Below, one piece after another: positions 1 through 5,911 of a stretch of DNA of 5,944 nucleotides (positions within the stretch are counted from its first letter, which is position 1; each line of letters begins with the position of its first letter). The stretch comes from SFDP01 sp051891855 (GTDB lineage Bacteria; Bacillota; Clostridia; Lachnospirales; Lachnospiraceae): assembly GCA_051891855.1 (NCBI GenBank), contig JBJFFP010000064.1:1-5944 (forward strand), in the 5' to 3' direction. A model generated the notes under the pieces. That model did not search any database and was not told the origin of the DNA. It worked only from the letters and a program-made list of their open reading frames with translations. Both the position numbers and the translations under genes were made by a program.

Positions 1-692
1 GAAATTTGCTTTTGGTAAAAACATCTGATAATATGGAAGAGATGCTGGATCTTTCCCGAGATAACCTGCTGCGGCTCAGGGAAGAGGCCGAAGAAATTGA
101 GACGGATATGATTCTTCGCTATATCCGTATTTTTGCACAGCTGGCATCCCGGTTAAAATATGCCGGTCAGAAGAGGATTCTGGTGGAGGTGGCCTTGATT
201 AAGCTGTGCAAGCCGGAAATGGAGGTAAATACGGATTCCTTACTGGATCGTATACGAAGCCTGGAGGAGAAAATGGAGCAGGGGATAAGGGTCATGCCTT
301 CTGAAGAATTACCTGCAGTTAATACCGTTAACCCTTTGAAAACAGAAGCTCCCAGAGTATTGCCCAAGGCCCTTCGGGAAGAAGTCAGACAGGTAGTGGA
401 AAAGTGGCCGGGAATCGTAGGAAATGCACCTATGCCGCTGAAATCCTATCTGAAGAAAGTAAGGCTCAGTCTGGGGGAAAAGGATCAGCTGCTGATGGTG
501 GTTGAGGATGGAATTGCCTATGACTATCTGGCTAAAGCAGAAGGCAATCGTCAGATGGTCTTAGAACTGATTGAGAATTATCTGGGAAAAACCCTGGAGA
601 TGGAATTTAGACCCTTAGAAGAAAACAGACAGTTTGAAACAAGCTTTGTGGATTTGAGTAAAATTATTAATATGGAAATAGAGGAGGAATAA
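1..692 (+). CDS. dnaX: DNA polymerase III subunit gamma/tau, C-terminal part (5' end outside window)
   Basis: This is the C-terminal 230 or so residues of the clamp-loader subunit that loads the sliding clamp and, as tau, contacts the replicative polymerase. The frame is open to the window edge (first full codon at position 3), so the ATPase domains lie upstream. The visible part opens with a helical collar-domain stretch (NLLLVKTSDNMEEMLDLS, then RYIRIFAQLASRLKYAGQKR and VEVALIKLCKPEME) that is typical of Firmicute DnaX. A charged linker with LLDRIRSLEEKMEQ follows. A C-terminal tau-type domain (WPGIVGNAPMPLKSYLKKV to the end) closes the protein and ends in an acidic MEIEEE tail. The TAA stop lies 2 nt before ybaB, and the ybaB Shine-Dalgarno lies inside the dnaX 3' end, so the two are probably translationally coupled. 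The dnaX-ybaB-recR order strongly supports the call. I saw no convincing A-rich slippery site for a gamma-producing frameshift in the part present. Confidence 0.92.
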   Translation, partial: NLLLVKTSDNMEEMLDLSRDNLLRLREEAEEIETDMILRYIRIFAQLASRLKYAGQKRILVEVALIKLCKPEMEVNTDSLLDRIRSLEEKMEQGIRVMPSEELPAVNTVNPLKTEAPRVLPKALREEVRQVVEKWPGIVGNAPMPLKSYLKKVRLSLGEKDQLLMVVEDGIAYDYLAKAEGNRQMVLELIENYLGKTLEMEFRPLEENRQFETSFVDLSKIINMEIEEE

Positions 693-694
693 TA

Positions 695-1039
695 ATGGCA
701 AAAAGAGGAGGATTTCCCGGAGGAATGCCCGGAAACATGAATAATCTGATGAAGCAGGCGCAGCGTATGCAGCGCCAGATGGAAGAAAGTCAGAGAGAGC
801 TGGAGGCTAAAGAATTTACGGCTAAGGCAGGAGGCGGTGCTGTGGAAGTAACCGTTACGGGAAAAAAGGCAGTTACCAAGGTCAGTATCTCTAAGGATGT
901 TGTGGATCCGGAGGATGTGGAAATGCTGGAAGATTTAATTATGGCTGCTACCAATGAAGCAATTAAGATGGCTGAAGAAGAGAGTACTGTCATGATGTCC
1001 AGAATGACCGGAGGCCTGGGCGGAGGAATGCCCTTCTGA
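695..1039 (+). CDS. ybaB: YbaB/EbfC family nucleoid-associated protein
   Basis: The 114-residue product has the usual size for this DNA-binding family, whose dimers bind DNA non-specifically and are linked to recombination and nucleoid organisation. A Gly/Met-rich N-terminus (residues 1-15) is followed by the hallmark NNLMKQAQRMQRQMEE helix (16-31). Next come the beta region with AGGGAVEVTVTGKKAVTKVSIS (45-66), the DPEDVEMLEDLI segment (71-82) and a helical AATNEAIKMAEEE stretch. The Gly/Met-rich tail GGLGGGMPF is also typical. The ATG has a strong GAGGAGG ribosome binding site at 681-687, with 7 nt spacing. The TGA stop overlaps the recR ATG by one base (TGATG), which argues for coupled translation. 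Placement between dnaX and recR is the classic bacterial arrangement. Confidence 0.95.
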   Translation: MAKRGGFPGGMPGNMNNLMKQAQRMQRQMEESQRELEAKEFTAKAGGGAVEVTVTGKKAVTKVSISKDVVDPEDVEMLEDLIMAATNEAIKMAEEESTVMMSRMTGGLGGGMPF

Positions 1040-1635
1040 TGGACTTATACAGCGGACATATCAATCAATTGATTACAGAACTGGCTGCCCTGCCGGGAAT
1101 CGGAGAAAAATCTGCTTCACGGCTGGCCTTTCATCTGATTAATATGCCTGCCCCCAAGGTAGAGCGTCTGGCAAAAACTATATTGGAGGCAAAGCAGCAG
1201 GTTCGGTATTGCAGCGAATGCTATACCTTAACCGATCAGGAAATTTGTCCCATTTGTGCCAATGAAAAGCGGGATCACAGTACCATCATGGTAGTGGAAA
1301 ACACCCGTGATTTGGCGGCCTATGAGAAAACCGGAAAATACGAGGGGATTTATCATGTTCTTCATGGAGCAATTTCCCCCATGATCGGCATTGGCCCGGG
1401 AGATATTAAGCTGAAGGAGCTGCTTAAGCGCCTTCAGGGAGAAGTAAAAGAGGTCATTATTGCTACCAACTCCAGCTTAGAGGGGGAAACCACAGCCATG
1501 TATATCAGCAAGCTGATTAAACCCACCGGGGTCAAGGTAACCAGAATTGCCAGCGGGGTGCCGGTAGGAGGAGATCTTGAGTATATCGATGAGGTAACCC
1601 TGCTTCGTGCATTGGAGGGAAGAATAGAATTATAG
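1039..1635 (+). CDS. recR: Recombination protein RecR
   Basis: RecR works with RecO (and RecF) to load RecA on SSB-coated single-stranded DNA during gap repair; it is cytoplasmic. The 198-residue length matches the family. An N-terminal helix-hairpin-helix region holds LPGIGEKSASRLAFHL (residues 18-33). A four-cysteine zinc motif follows with C58, C61, C70 and C73 (CSEC...CPIC). The Toprim domain has the VVEN strand with E87 and the conserved ATNSSLEGETTAMYI segment (142-156). The C-terminal signature ASGVPVGGDLEYIDEVTLLRAL (171-192) is intact. All key motifs are present, so I expect a functional protein. The start codon overlaps the ybaB stop by one base and has no strong independent Shine-Dalgarno of the GGAGG type at ideal distance (a CGGAGGAATG run lies at 1021-1030). 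This fits translational coupling to ybaB. Confidence 0.97.
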   Translation: MDLYSGHINQLITELAALPGIGEKSASRLAFHLINMPAPKVERLAKTILEAKQQVRYCSECYTLTDQEICPICANEKRDHSTIMVVENTRDLAAYEKTGKYEGIYHVLHGAISPMIGIGPGDIKLKELLKRLQGEVKEVIIATNSSLEGETTAMYISKLIKPTGVKVTRIASGVPVGGDLEYIDEVTLLRALEGRIEL

Positions 1636-1639
1636 GAGG
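1634..1639 (+). promoter_or_regulatory. galM ribosome binding site overlapping the recR stop codon
   Basis: The perfect AGGAGG Shine-Dalgarno lies 5 nt before the ATG at 1645. Its first two bases are the last two bases of the recR TAG stop codon. A ribosome ending on recR is therefore positioned over the galM initiation region, which supports coupled translation and confirms the 1645 start. Confidence 0.85.
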
Positions 1640-1644
1640 TTCAT

Positions 1645-2679
1645 ATGCAGACAGAGGGATTCGGAAGTACAAAGGAAGGCCGGGAGGTATATCTATATAC
1701 CATGGAAAACAGCAGAGGGATGAAAGCCTCTGTAACCAATTATGGAGCCAATCTGGTGCGGCTTTTGGTGCCGGATAAAAACGGTAAGGCAGAGGACGTG
1801 GTGCTGGGCTTCGATCAGGTTGCAGGCTATGAGGAGAATCCCAGCTTTTTCGGAGCTCTCATCGGCCCCAGTGCAAACCGGATCGGCGGTGCTTCCTTTA
1901 CCTTAAATGACAAAACCTATACCCTGAAAAAAAATAATGGAGAAAATAATTTACACAGCGATGAAAAAAAGGCTTCTCACAAGAGAATCTGGGATGCTGC
2001 CGCAGAAGGAGAAAAGGTGGTATTCACCCTTGCTATGGAAGATATGGATATGGGTTTTCCGGGAAATAAGCTTTTTAAGGTGACGTATTCGCTGACAGAA
2101 GAAAATGAATTGAGTATCCACTATGAAATTACCAGTGACCGGGATACGATTATTAATCCCACCAACCATTCCTATTTCAATTTAAAGGGGCATAATCAGG
2201 GGGATATCCTGGATCATCGAATTACTTTACTGGCTTCTGCCTTTACGCCTGCCGATGCCGCCTCCATTCCTACGGGAGAAATCGCTGCAGTGGAAGGTAC
2301 TCCCATGGATTTACGCCGGGAAACGGTAATAGGAGAGAAAATAGATGGAGCTTACGAGCAGCTTCAATTTGCCGGAGGCTATGATCATAACTGGGTAACC
2401 GATGGCTGCAACGGTAGTGTTCGGTTGATTGCTACAGTAAAAGCACCTGAAAATTTACGCGTTATGGAAGTGTATACAGACCTTCCCGGTGTCCAGTTTT
2501 ACGCCGGTAATTTTATTGATGAGCAAAAAGGAAAACAGGGTGCAGCTTACGGGAAAAGAAGTGGTCTTTGTCTGGAAACACAGTTTTATCCCGACAGCAT
2601 TAACAAAGCAGACTTCCCATCGGTAGTATTTGGACCCAATCGAAAATATGAATCTACAACAATTTATAAATTTGTCTGA
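1645..2679 (+). CDS. galM: Aldose 1-epimerase (galactose mutarotase)
   Basis: The enzyme interconverts alpha and beta anomers of aldohexoses such as galactose or glucose in the cytoplasm, the entry step of the Leloir pathway. At 344 residues it is full length. Family motifs appear in order. GPSANRIGGASF (74-85) carries the N78/R79 sugar-binding pair. NNLHSDEKK (101-109) carries the first catalytic histidine H104. PTNHSYFNLKGH (172-183) carries the second catalytic histidine H175. The GGYDHNWV substrate-binding loop (244-251) has D247 and H248. CLETQFYPDSIN (309-320) carries the catalytic base E311. The segment after H104 (SDEKKASHKRIW) lacks the GG/GF pattern of the E. coli enzyme; I believe this is common in Clostridia. 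No galK, galT or sugar transporter is nearby. It is the last gene of the dnaX-ybaB-recR unit and is followed directly by an intrinsic terminator, so it is probably expressed with the repair genes. Confidence 0.93.
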   Translation: MQTEGFGSTKEGREVYLYTMENSRGMKASVTNYGANLVRLLVPDKNGKAEDVVLGFDQVAGYEENPSFFGALIGPSANRIGGASFTLNDKTYTLKKNNGENNLHSDEKKASHKRIWDAAAEGEKVVFTLAMEDMDMGFPGNKLFKVTYSLTEENELSIHYEITSDRDTIINPTNHSYFNLKGHNQGDILDHRITLLASAFTPADAASIPTGEIAAVEGTPMDLRRETVIGEKIDGAYEQLQFAGGYDHNWVTDGCNGSVRLIATVKAPENLRVMEVYTDLPGVQFYAGNFIDEQKGKQGAAYGKRSGLCLETQFYPDSINKADFPSVVFGPNRKYESTTIYKFV

Positions 2680-2695
2680 TTGATCAAGACAGAAG

Positions 2696-2740
2696 AAGGA
2701 GTATGCCGGGTGGGCCTGCCTGCAGGTATACTCCTTTTTT
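2696..2740 (+). terminator. Rho-independent terminator of the dnaX-ybaB-recR-galM operon
   Basis: A 12-bp stem pairs 2696-2707 (AAGGAGTATGCC) with 2725-2736 (GGTATACTCCTT), with a single G-U wobble, around a 17-nt loop. A run of six Ts follows at 2735-2740. It begins 16 nt after the galM stop codon, as expected for an operon end. The reverse strand lacks a good T-run, so it should act mainly in the + direction. Confidence 0.93.
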
Positions 2741-2790
2741 GTATAAGGATTTGTCGAAGGAAACTTGTCCAATCCCTACAGAATTTGCTA

Positions 2791-2838
2791 AATTCCACCT
2801 TTAGTAACTGCTATATTGAAAAGAAAAAAGGTGGGATT
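2791..2838 (+). promoter_or_regulatory. Inverted repeat / hairpin covering the ribosome binding site of the LysM gene
   Basis: The arm 2791-2802 (AATTCCACCTTT) is complementary over 12 bases, with one G-U wobble, to 2827-2838 (AAAGGTGGGATT), which contains the Shine-Dalgarno of the gene starting at 2842. If both arms are transcribed, the RNA would fold with a 24-nt A/U-rich loop and hide the ribosome binding site. No T-run follows the second arm, so it is not a terminator. It could instead act as a DNA operator. Confidence 0.6.
2809..2817 (+). promoter_or_regulatory. Possible extended -10 promoter for the LysM gene
   Basis: TGCTATATT fits the TGnTATAAT extended -10 consensus at five of six hexamer positions plus the TG. 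No good -35 box lies 16-18 nt upstream; the nearest, TTGCTA at 2785-2790, leaves a 21-nt spacer. The element lies inside the loop of the inverted repeat, so RNA started here (near 2824) would lack the 5' arm. A weaker alternative upstream is TTGTCC (2765-2770) with TAAATT (2789-2794). Confidence 0.35.
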
Positions 2839-2841
2839 AAA

Positions 2842-4001
2842 ATGGCAAGGCTGGATCATGTTACGCAGATTGGAAATCCCGGCAGGGATCCGGAAATCTA
2901 TCTCGAGGACTATGTTTATACCTTCCTGAAAAGGCAAGGGGATGAAGATAGAAAAAAATATTATTTATATGGAGAAAGGGAAGGAAGCAAAAATACAGAA
3001 AAGCTATACATATATGGGATTTCCGATTCGGCGAAAGAGGAAAGAACCTATTTTAGAGAATTTCAGTTTCTGGGGATACTGAAAACAAGAAATGGCGAAA
3101 AGCTTTTAACGGGAAGAGGCTGCCAGGATACTCCCGTAACCGGTTTTTATATTTTTTATGCCTCCAACCACAGTATGCAGGAATATCTGGTGGATACCAG
3201 TATAGGGGATAAAGGAGAGGAAGGACTGAACAGAAGGGGAGGCGGGCAGAAAGCCGGGCAGAAAGCCGGGCAGAAAGCCGGGCAAGAAGCTAGGCAGAGG
3301 CCGGAAAAAGGCCGGACAGTGAGGGAAAAGTATGTATTGACAAGAAAAGCAGATTTTTCCAATCTGGTATTTTATGCCGGCTGCATTTTAGCTCTATTGC
3401 TGCTGGTTACGGCAGTTACCGGCGGAAATGGTTATGGAAAGCTGCTGGCTTTTCGGGAAATGGTAAGGCAAACCATGGCCGGGAGAACGAATACCGCAGA
3501 GCTTGTTATAGAAGAACAAAAGGCCGATGAAGACAGCCTTTATCCATCCCGGGATTCTGCAAATTCTATAAACAAGGAAGACGCTTGGGAGGAGGAAACG
3601 GTAGAAGATAGTGTGCAGGAAAGTACACAGGACAGCACGCAGGACAGTGNNNNNNNNNNNNNNNNNNNNNNNNNNNNNNNNNNNNNNNNNNNNNNNNNNN
3701 NNNNNNNNNNNNNNNNNNNNNNNNNNNNNNNNNNNNNNNNNNNNNNNNNAATAGCACGCAAAATAGCTTGCAAGAAACTATGGGAGGAACGGTTGAGGCA
3801 GCAGCTTTGACAACGAATCAGGTGGAAACGAAAGAGGAAGAAAACTATGAAGTATATATTGTTAAAGAGGGAGATTCTCTGGCCGGAATTTGTAAACGGC
3901 AGTATGGAAATACAGATAAAATAAAGGAGATTTGCCTGTATAACAATATTGAAAATGAAGATCATATTTCTCCGGGACAAAAAATCTACCTTCCCCGGTG
4001 A
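2842..4001 (+). CDS. Single-pass membrane protein with C-terminal LysM domain, interrupted by an assembly gap
   Basis: I take the ATG at 2842, behind AAGGTGGGA (2828-2836). The frame is open farther upstream, but only through the terminator. Residues 1-130 or so form a Tyr-rich domain I cannot name (RDPEIYLEDYVYTFLKRQ, KLYIYGISD, EFQFLGILKTRNGEKL, GFYIFYASN). A basic GQKA repeat linker (about 135-154) and one membrane helix (about 175-193, LVFYAGCILALLLLVTAV) follow. The basic linker puts the N-terminus in the cytoplasm. Outside is an acidic Ser/Thr/Gln/Asp stalk ending in STQDSTQDS before 100 Ns. After the gap the frame shifts by one register but resumes the repeat (NSTQNSLQET). It ends in a LysM domain (YIVKEGDSLAGICKRQYGN...NNIENEDHISPGQKIYLP, about 3846-3995), a peptidoglycan-binding fold. 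Visible coding is 269 plus 83 residues. It is probably a sensor or anchor linking the cell wall to the cytoplasm; that is inference. Confidence 0.8.
3244..3303 (+). repeat. 12-nt tandem repeat encoding GQKA units
   Basis: Three identical copies of GGGCAGAAAGCC (3244-3255, 3256-3267, 3268-3279) are followed by a diverged fourth (3280-3291, GQEA) and a degenerate fifth (3292-3303, RQRP). The unit is in frame and encodes Gly-Gln-Lys-Ala. This makes a flexible basic linker about 20 residues before the membrane helix. The exact copies suggest recent slippage expansion. Confidence 0.93.
3613..3779 (+). repeat. Degenerate 12-nt tandem repeat encoding S/T-Q-D-S stalk, broken by the gap
   Basis: Before the gap the units GTGCAGGAAAGT, ACACAGGACAGC and ACGCAGGACAGT run in frame (VQES, TQDS, TQDS). 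After it AATAGCACGCAAAATAGC and the following codons give NS-TQNS-LQET. The repeats lie just outside the membrane in the predicted wall-spanning stalk. The gap most likely replaces further copies that short reads could not resolve. Confidence 0.8.
3650..3749. other. Assembly gap (100 Ns)
   Basis: Exactly 100 Ns is the conventional placeholder for a gap of unknown size. It falls inside the stalk repeat of the LysM gene, and both flanks carry the same repeat family. The flanking frames disagree if 100 is taken literally, so the true length is probably not 100. Confidence 0.97.
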
Positions 4002-4006
4002 AATTA

Positions 4007-4015
4007 TGATATAAT
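4007..4015 (+). promoter_or_regulatory. Extended -10 promoter for the DUF5711-like / CvpA-like pair
   Basis: TGATATAAT is a perfect TGnTATAAT extended -10 element starting 5 nt after the LysM stop codon. No good -35 hexamer lies 17 nt upstream (TACCTT at 3987-3992), which is tolerable for an extended -10 promoter. Transcription would start near 4022, about 44 nt before the ATG at 4066. No terminator separates the genes, so read-through from the LysM gene is also possible. Confidence 0.6.
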
Positions 4016-4065
4016 CTTACCTCGTAAATAAATTGATTTATCCAGGACAAAAGATAGAGGAAGTT

Positions 4066-5259
4066 ATGGCTCAAATTAAGCAATTTGTTCCCCGAAAAGG
4101 AAACGCAGAGCATCAAATGGAATTTGAAGAAAAAATAAAGAAGTATAGAAGAGCCCGGCTGCTGAAGCTGGGAGGAATTTTTGTTGTGTCTTTATCTTTG
4201 CTTACGGGCATTTACTTATATTGGGATAATGCTAAATATACTTCCTACACTCAGGTCAGTACCGTTTCCAGAAGCAGTGGAAGCGACAGTACCTGCCTGA
4301 ATCATAACGGAAGGGTTTTGACCTACAGTAAGGATGGTATCAGCAGTATGGATACCAGAGGAAATGTGATTTGGAATGAAACCTATCAGCTTCAGAATCC
4401 CATTGTGCATGTTAATGAAAATGCCGTAGCAGTAGGGGATTATAACGGAAATATAATCTATATATTAGATGAAAAGGGGAAGGTGGGTGAAGTCAATACC
4501 AATCTTCCCATAAGAGATTTTTGTGTATCCAAAACAGGAATTGTAGCCGTGGTACTGGAGGATACCAGGATAACGCGTTTAAATCTCTACAATTCCACGG
4601 GAAAAGAGCTGGTGAAATCAGAAAGCAGAATGAGTCAGAATGGCTATCCCATTGCCCTGGCGCTTTCAGATAATGGAGAGGTAATGGCAGTTTCCTATCT
4701 GTATGTGGACAGCGGAGTAATGAAATCCAGTGTAGCCTTTTATAATTTTTCTGATGTGGGACAGAACAGTGTGGATCGTCTGGTAAGCGGGAATGATTAT
4801 GCAGATACCATCATTCCCTATATCGGTTTTCTGGGAAAAGATGCGGCCTTTGCAGTAGGTGACAGTCGAATCAGCTTTTACAGTGGAGAAGAGAAGCCGG
4901 TCAGTGTAGCCGAAAAATTACTAAATGCAGAAATACAAAGTGTCTATGCCGGAAATGAGCATGTGGTGTTGATCTATATGGATACCACCGGGGCAAGTCT
5001 TTATAAGCTGGAGACATATGATAAAAAGGGAAATCTTTTATTCCAACAAAGCATTGATATAGAATTTCAGAACATCCTGGTGGGAAAGAATTATATATTG
5101 GTTTACAATGAGCAGGAGTGCGTTATGTATAATATGGCGGGAACACAAAAATATAAGGGAACCTTCGCTAAGAGAGTAAGTCTGCTTATTCCCACGGATT
5201 CCGGTAAACGATTTATTATGGTAACATCAGATTCTGTTGATGTGATCGAACTGAATTAG
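4066..5259 (+). CDS. Membrane-anchored beta-propeller-like protein (DUF5711 family)
   Basis: The ATG at 4066 is chosen over a TTG at 4033 because AGAGGAAG (4056-4063) sits at good distance; the product is 397 residues. The N-terminus is cytoplasmic and basic (about 1-32, KKYRRARLLK). One membrane helix follows (about 35-52, LGGIFVVSLSLLTGIYLYW), and the remaining 340 or so residues should be outside. That domain is a chain of short beta blades resembling WD40/PQQ propellers: LTYSKDGISSMDTRGNVIW, VAVGDYNGNIIYILDEKGKV, VAVVLEDTRITRLNLYNSTGK, MAVSYLYVDSG and LYKLETYDKKGNLLFQQ. This matches my memory of DUF5711 proteins of Lachnospiraceae, whose function is not established. No catalytic motif is visible. 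It sits between the LysM protein and the CvpA-like protein, which suggests a cell-envelope role such as a scaffold or sensor. The family name is from memory, not a search. Confidence 0.8.
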   Translation: MAQIKQFVPRKGNAEHQMEFEEKIKKYRRARLLKLGGIFVVSLSLLTGIYLYWDNAKYTSYTQVSTVSRSSGSDSTCLNHNGRVLTYSKDGISSMDTRGNVIWNETYQLQNPIVHVNENAVAVGDYNGNIIYILDEKGKVGEVNTNLPIRDFCVSKTGIVAVVLEDTRITRLNLYNSTGKELVKSESRMSQNGYPIALALSDNGEVMAVSYLYVDSGVMKSSVAFYNFSDVGQNSVDRLVSGNDYADTIIPYIGFLGKDAAFAVGDSRISFYSGEEKPVSVAEKLLNAEIQSVYAGNEHVVLIYMDTTGASLYKLETYDKKGNLLFQQSIDIEFQNILVGKNYILVYNEQECVMYNMAGTQKYKGTFAKRVSLLIPTDSGKRFIMVTSDSVDVIELN

Positions 5260-5288
5260 TACAGAAAGAGAAAGTGTGAAAAGAAAAA

Positions 5289-5771
5289 ATGAACGTAACA
5301 TTAATGGTTGCCGGACTGATTACGGTTTTACTATGTGTGATAAGCTTTCATAAGGGAATGACAAAGGCAATCGGTGATTTGGTTGCATGGATAGTGGCGC
5401 TTCTTGTTATTGCACTGATTGCTGTCATTTATGTGAGCGCTAAGGGTGAGGAGGTAAAGTTTACCGTTGCAGGGGTCATCATCCTTCTTTTAGTGGGTAT
5501 GATTTACGGATTGATTCATTTTGTATTTAAAACCATCAAAATGATTGCCAAGCTGCCTGTTTTTTGCCTGCTGGATCATCTTCTGGGATTGGCAGTAGGA
5601 CTGGCAGAGAGCATTATTCTCCTTTGGGCTGTCTATCTAATCGGTGCAGTAGGTCTTCTGGGCAGCGTTGGTGAGATGGTTTATCAGGATACGGCAAATA
5701 GCCAGATTTTATCCTTTTTATATCGATATAATTATCTGGCAGAAGTGGTTTTGAATGTTATTGCAGGATAA
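5289..5771 (+). CDS. CvpA-like integral membrane protein
   Basis: The 160-residue product is almost wholly hydrophobic. Four membrane helices are likely, at about 3-20, 28-50, 58-80 and 102-124. The short loop KLPVFCLLDHLLGLAVGLAES (about 88-108) between helices 3 and 4 fits the CvpA pattern of a small loop with Leu-Asp followed by Gly-rich LGLAVGL. The first helix is followed by HKGMTKAIGDLVAW, like the CvpA N-terminal KG segment. CvpA was named for colicin V production in E. coli, and family members act in envelope homeostasis; a bacteriocin role is not implied here. It starts 29 nt after the DUF5711-like gene with no terminator between them, so they are probably co-transcribed. The ribosome binding site is weak (A/G-rich, no GGAGG). 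The in-frame GTG at 5274 is followed at once by a stop, so the ATG at 5289 is the earliest possible start. Confidence 0.75.
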   Translation: MNVTLMVAGLITVLLCVISFHKGMTKAIGDLVAWIVALLVIALIAVIYVSAKGEEVKFTVAGVIILLLVGMIYGLIHFVFKTIKMIAKLPVFCLLDHLLGLAVGLAESIILLWAVYLIGAVGLLGSVGEMVYQDTANSQILSFLYRYNYLAEVVLNVIAG

Positions 5772-5788
5772 GCTATAATCCCTGAACC

Positions 5789-5830
5789 GGGAAGTGTGAA
5801 GACAGAACAGACTATCCACTTCCGATGGTC
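5789..5830 (+). other. Two overlapping, mutually exclusive hairpins downstream of the CvpA-like gene
   Basis: Hairpin A pairs 5790-5796 (GGAAGTG) perfectly with 5817-5823 (CACTTCC). Hairpin B pairs 5810-5816 (GACTATC) with 5824-5830 (GATGGTC), with one G-U pair, and its 7-nt loop is exactly the 3' arm of hairpin A. A pseudoknot with both stems would have zero-length crossing loops, so the two should be alternatives. No T-run follows either hairpin, so this is not a standard terminator. I do not recognise a known RNA family. Confidence 0.4.
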
Positions 5831-5871
5831 AGAGAGGTGCCCCATTGGCTGAGTATGACTGAAAAGTATTG

Positions 5872-5911
5872 CTGAAATGAAAATTATTAAAAAGAAAAAT
5901 TTAAAAAGCAG
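5872..5911 (+). promoter_or_regulatory. A/T-rich UP-element-like tract
   Basis: Nearly 40 nt of A/T with phased A-tracts lie directly upstream of a consensus -35 box. This is the position and composition of an UP element bound by the RNA polymerase alpha C-terminal domains. No coding sequence is visible here. Confidence 0.5.

Noticed and set aside
1..692. Programmed frameshift site for the gamma form of DnaX
   Set aside because: No A-AAA-AAG-type slippery heptamer with a downstream hairpin was found in the visible 3' part; such a site could still lie upstream of the window.
1951..2169. Minus-strand reading frame inside galM
   Set aside because: It lies wholly opposite a complete, well-conserved enzyme gene and resembles no known protein.
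2680..2841. Longer N-terminus for the LysM protein starting just after the galM stop
   Set aside because: The added residues are encoded by the terminator stem and the A/T-rich leader, the start would be a non-standard codon without a ribosome binding site, and the ATG at 2842 has one.
3244..3303. CRISPR-like array
   Set aside because: The units are 12 nt, directly adjacent with no spacers, and in frame with a coding sequence.
3540..3980. Minus-strand reading frames across the gap and the LysM region
   Set aside because: They run through the Ns, have no ribosome binding site, and mirror the repeat-rich coding strand; composition does not support a protein.
3768..4001. A separate small LysM gene starting at the ATG at 3768
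   Set aside because: There is no ribosome binding site before that ATG, and the frame upstream of it continues the same stalk repeat seen before the gap, so it is the end of the larger gene.
5289..5771. Bacteriocin production or immunity locus because of the CvpA-like protein
   Set aside because: No small bacteriocin precursor, double-glycine leader, transporter or immunity gene is visible, and CvpA-like proteins are widespread in genomes without bacteriocins.
5790..5830. H-type pseudoknot using both stems
   Set aside because: Both stems together would need zero-length connecting loops across 7-bp stems, which is sterically implausible, so I report alternative hairpins instead.
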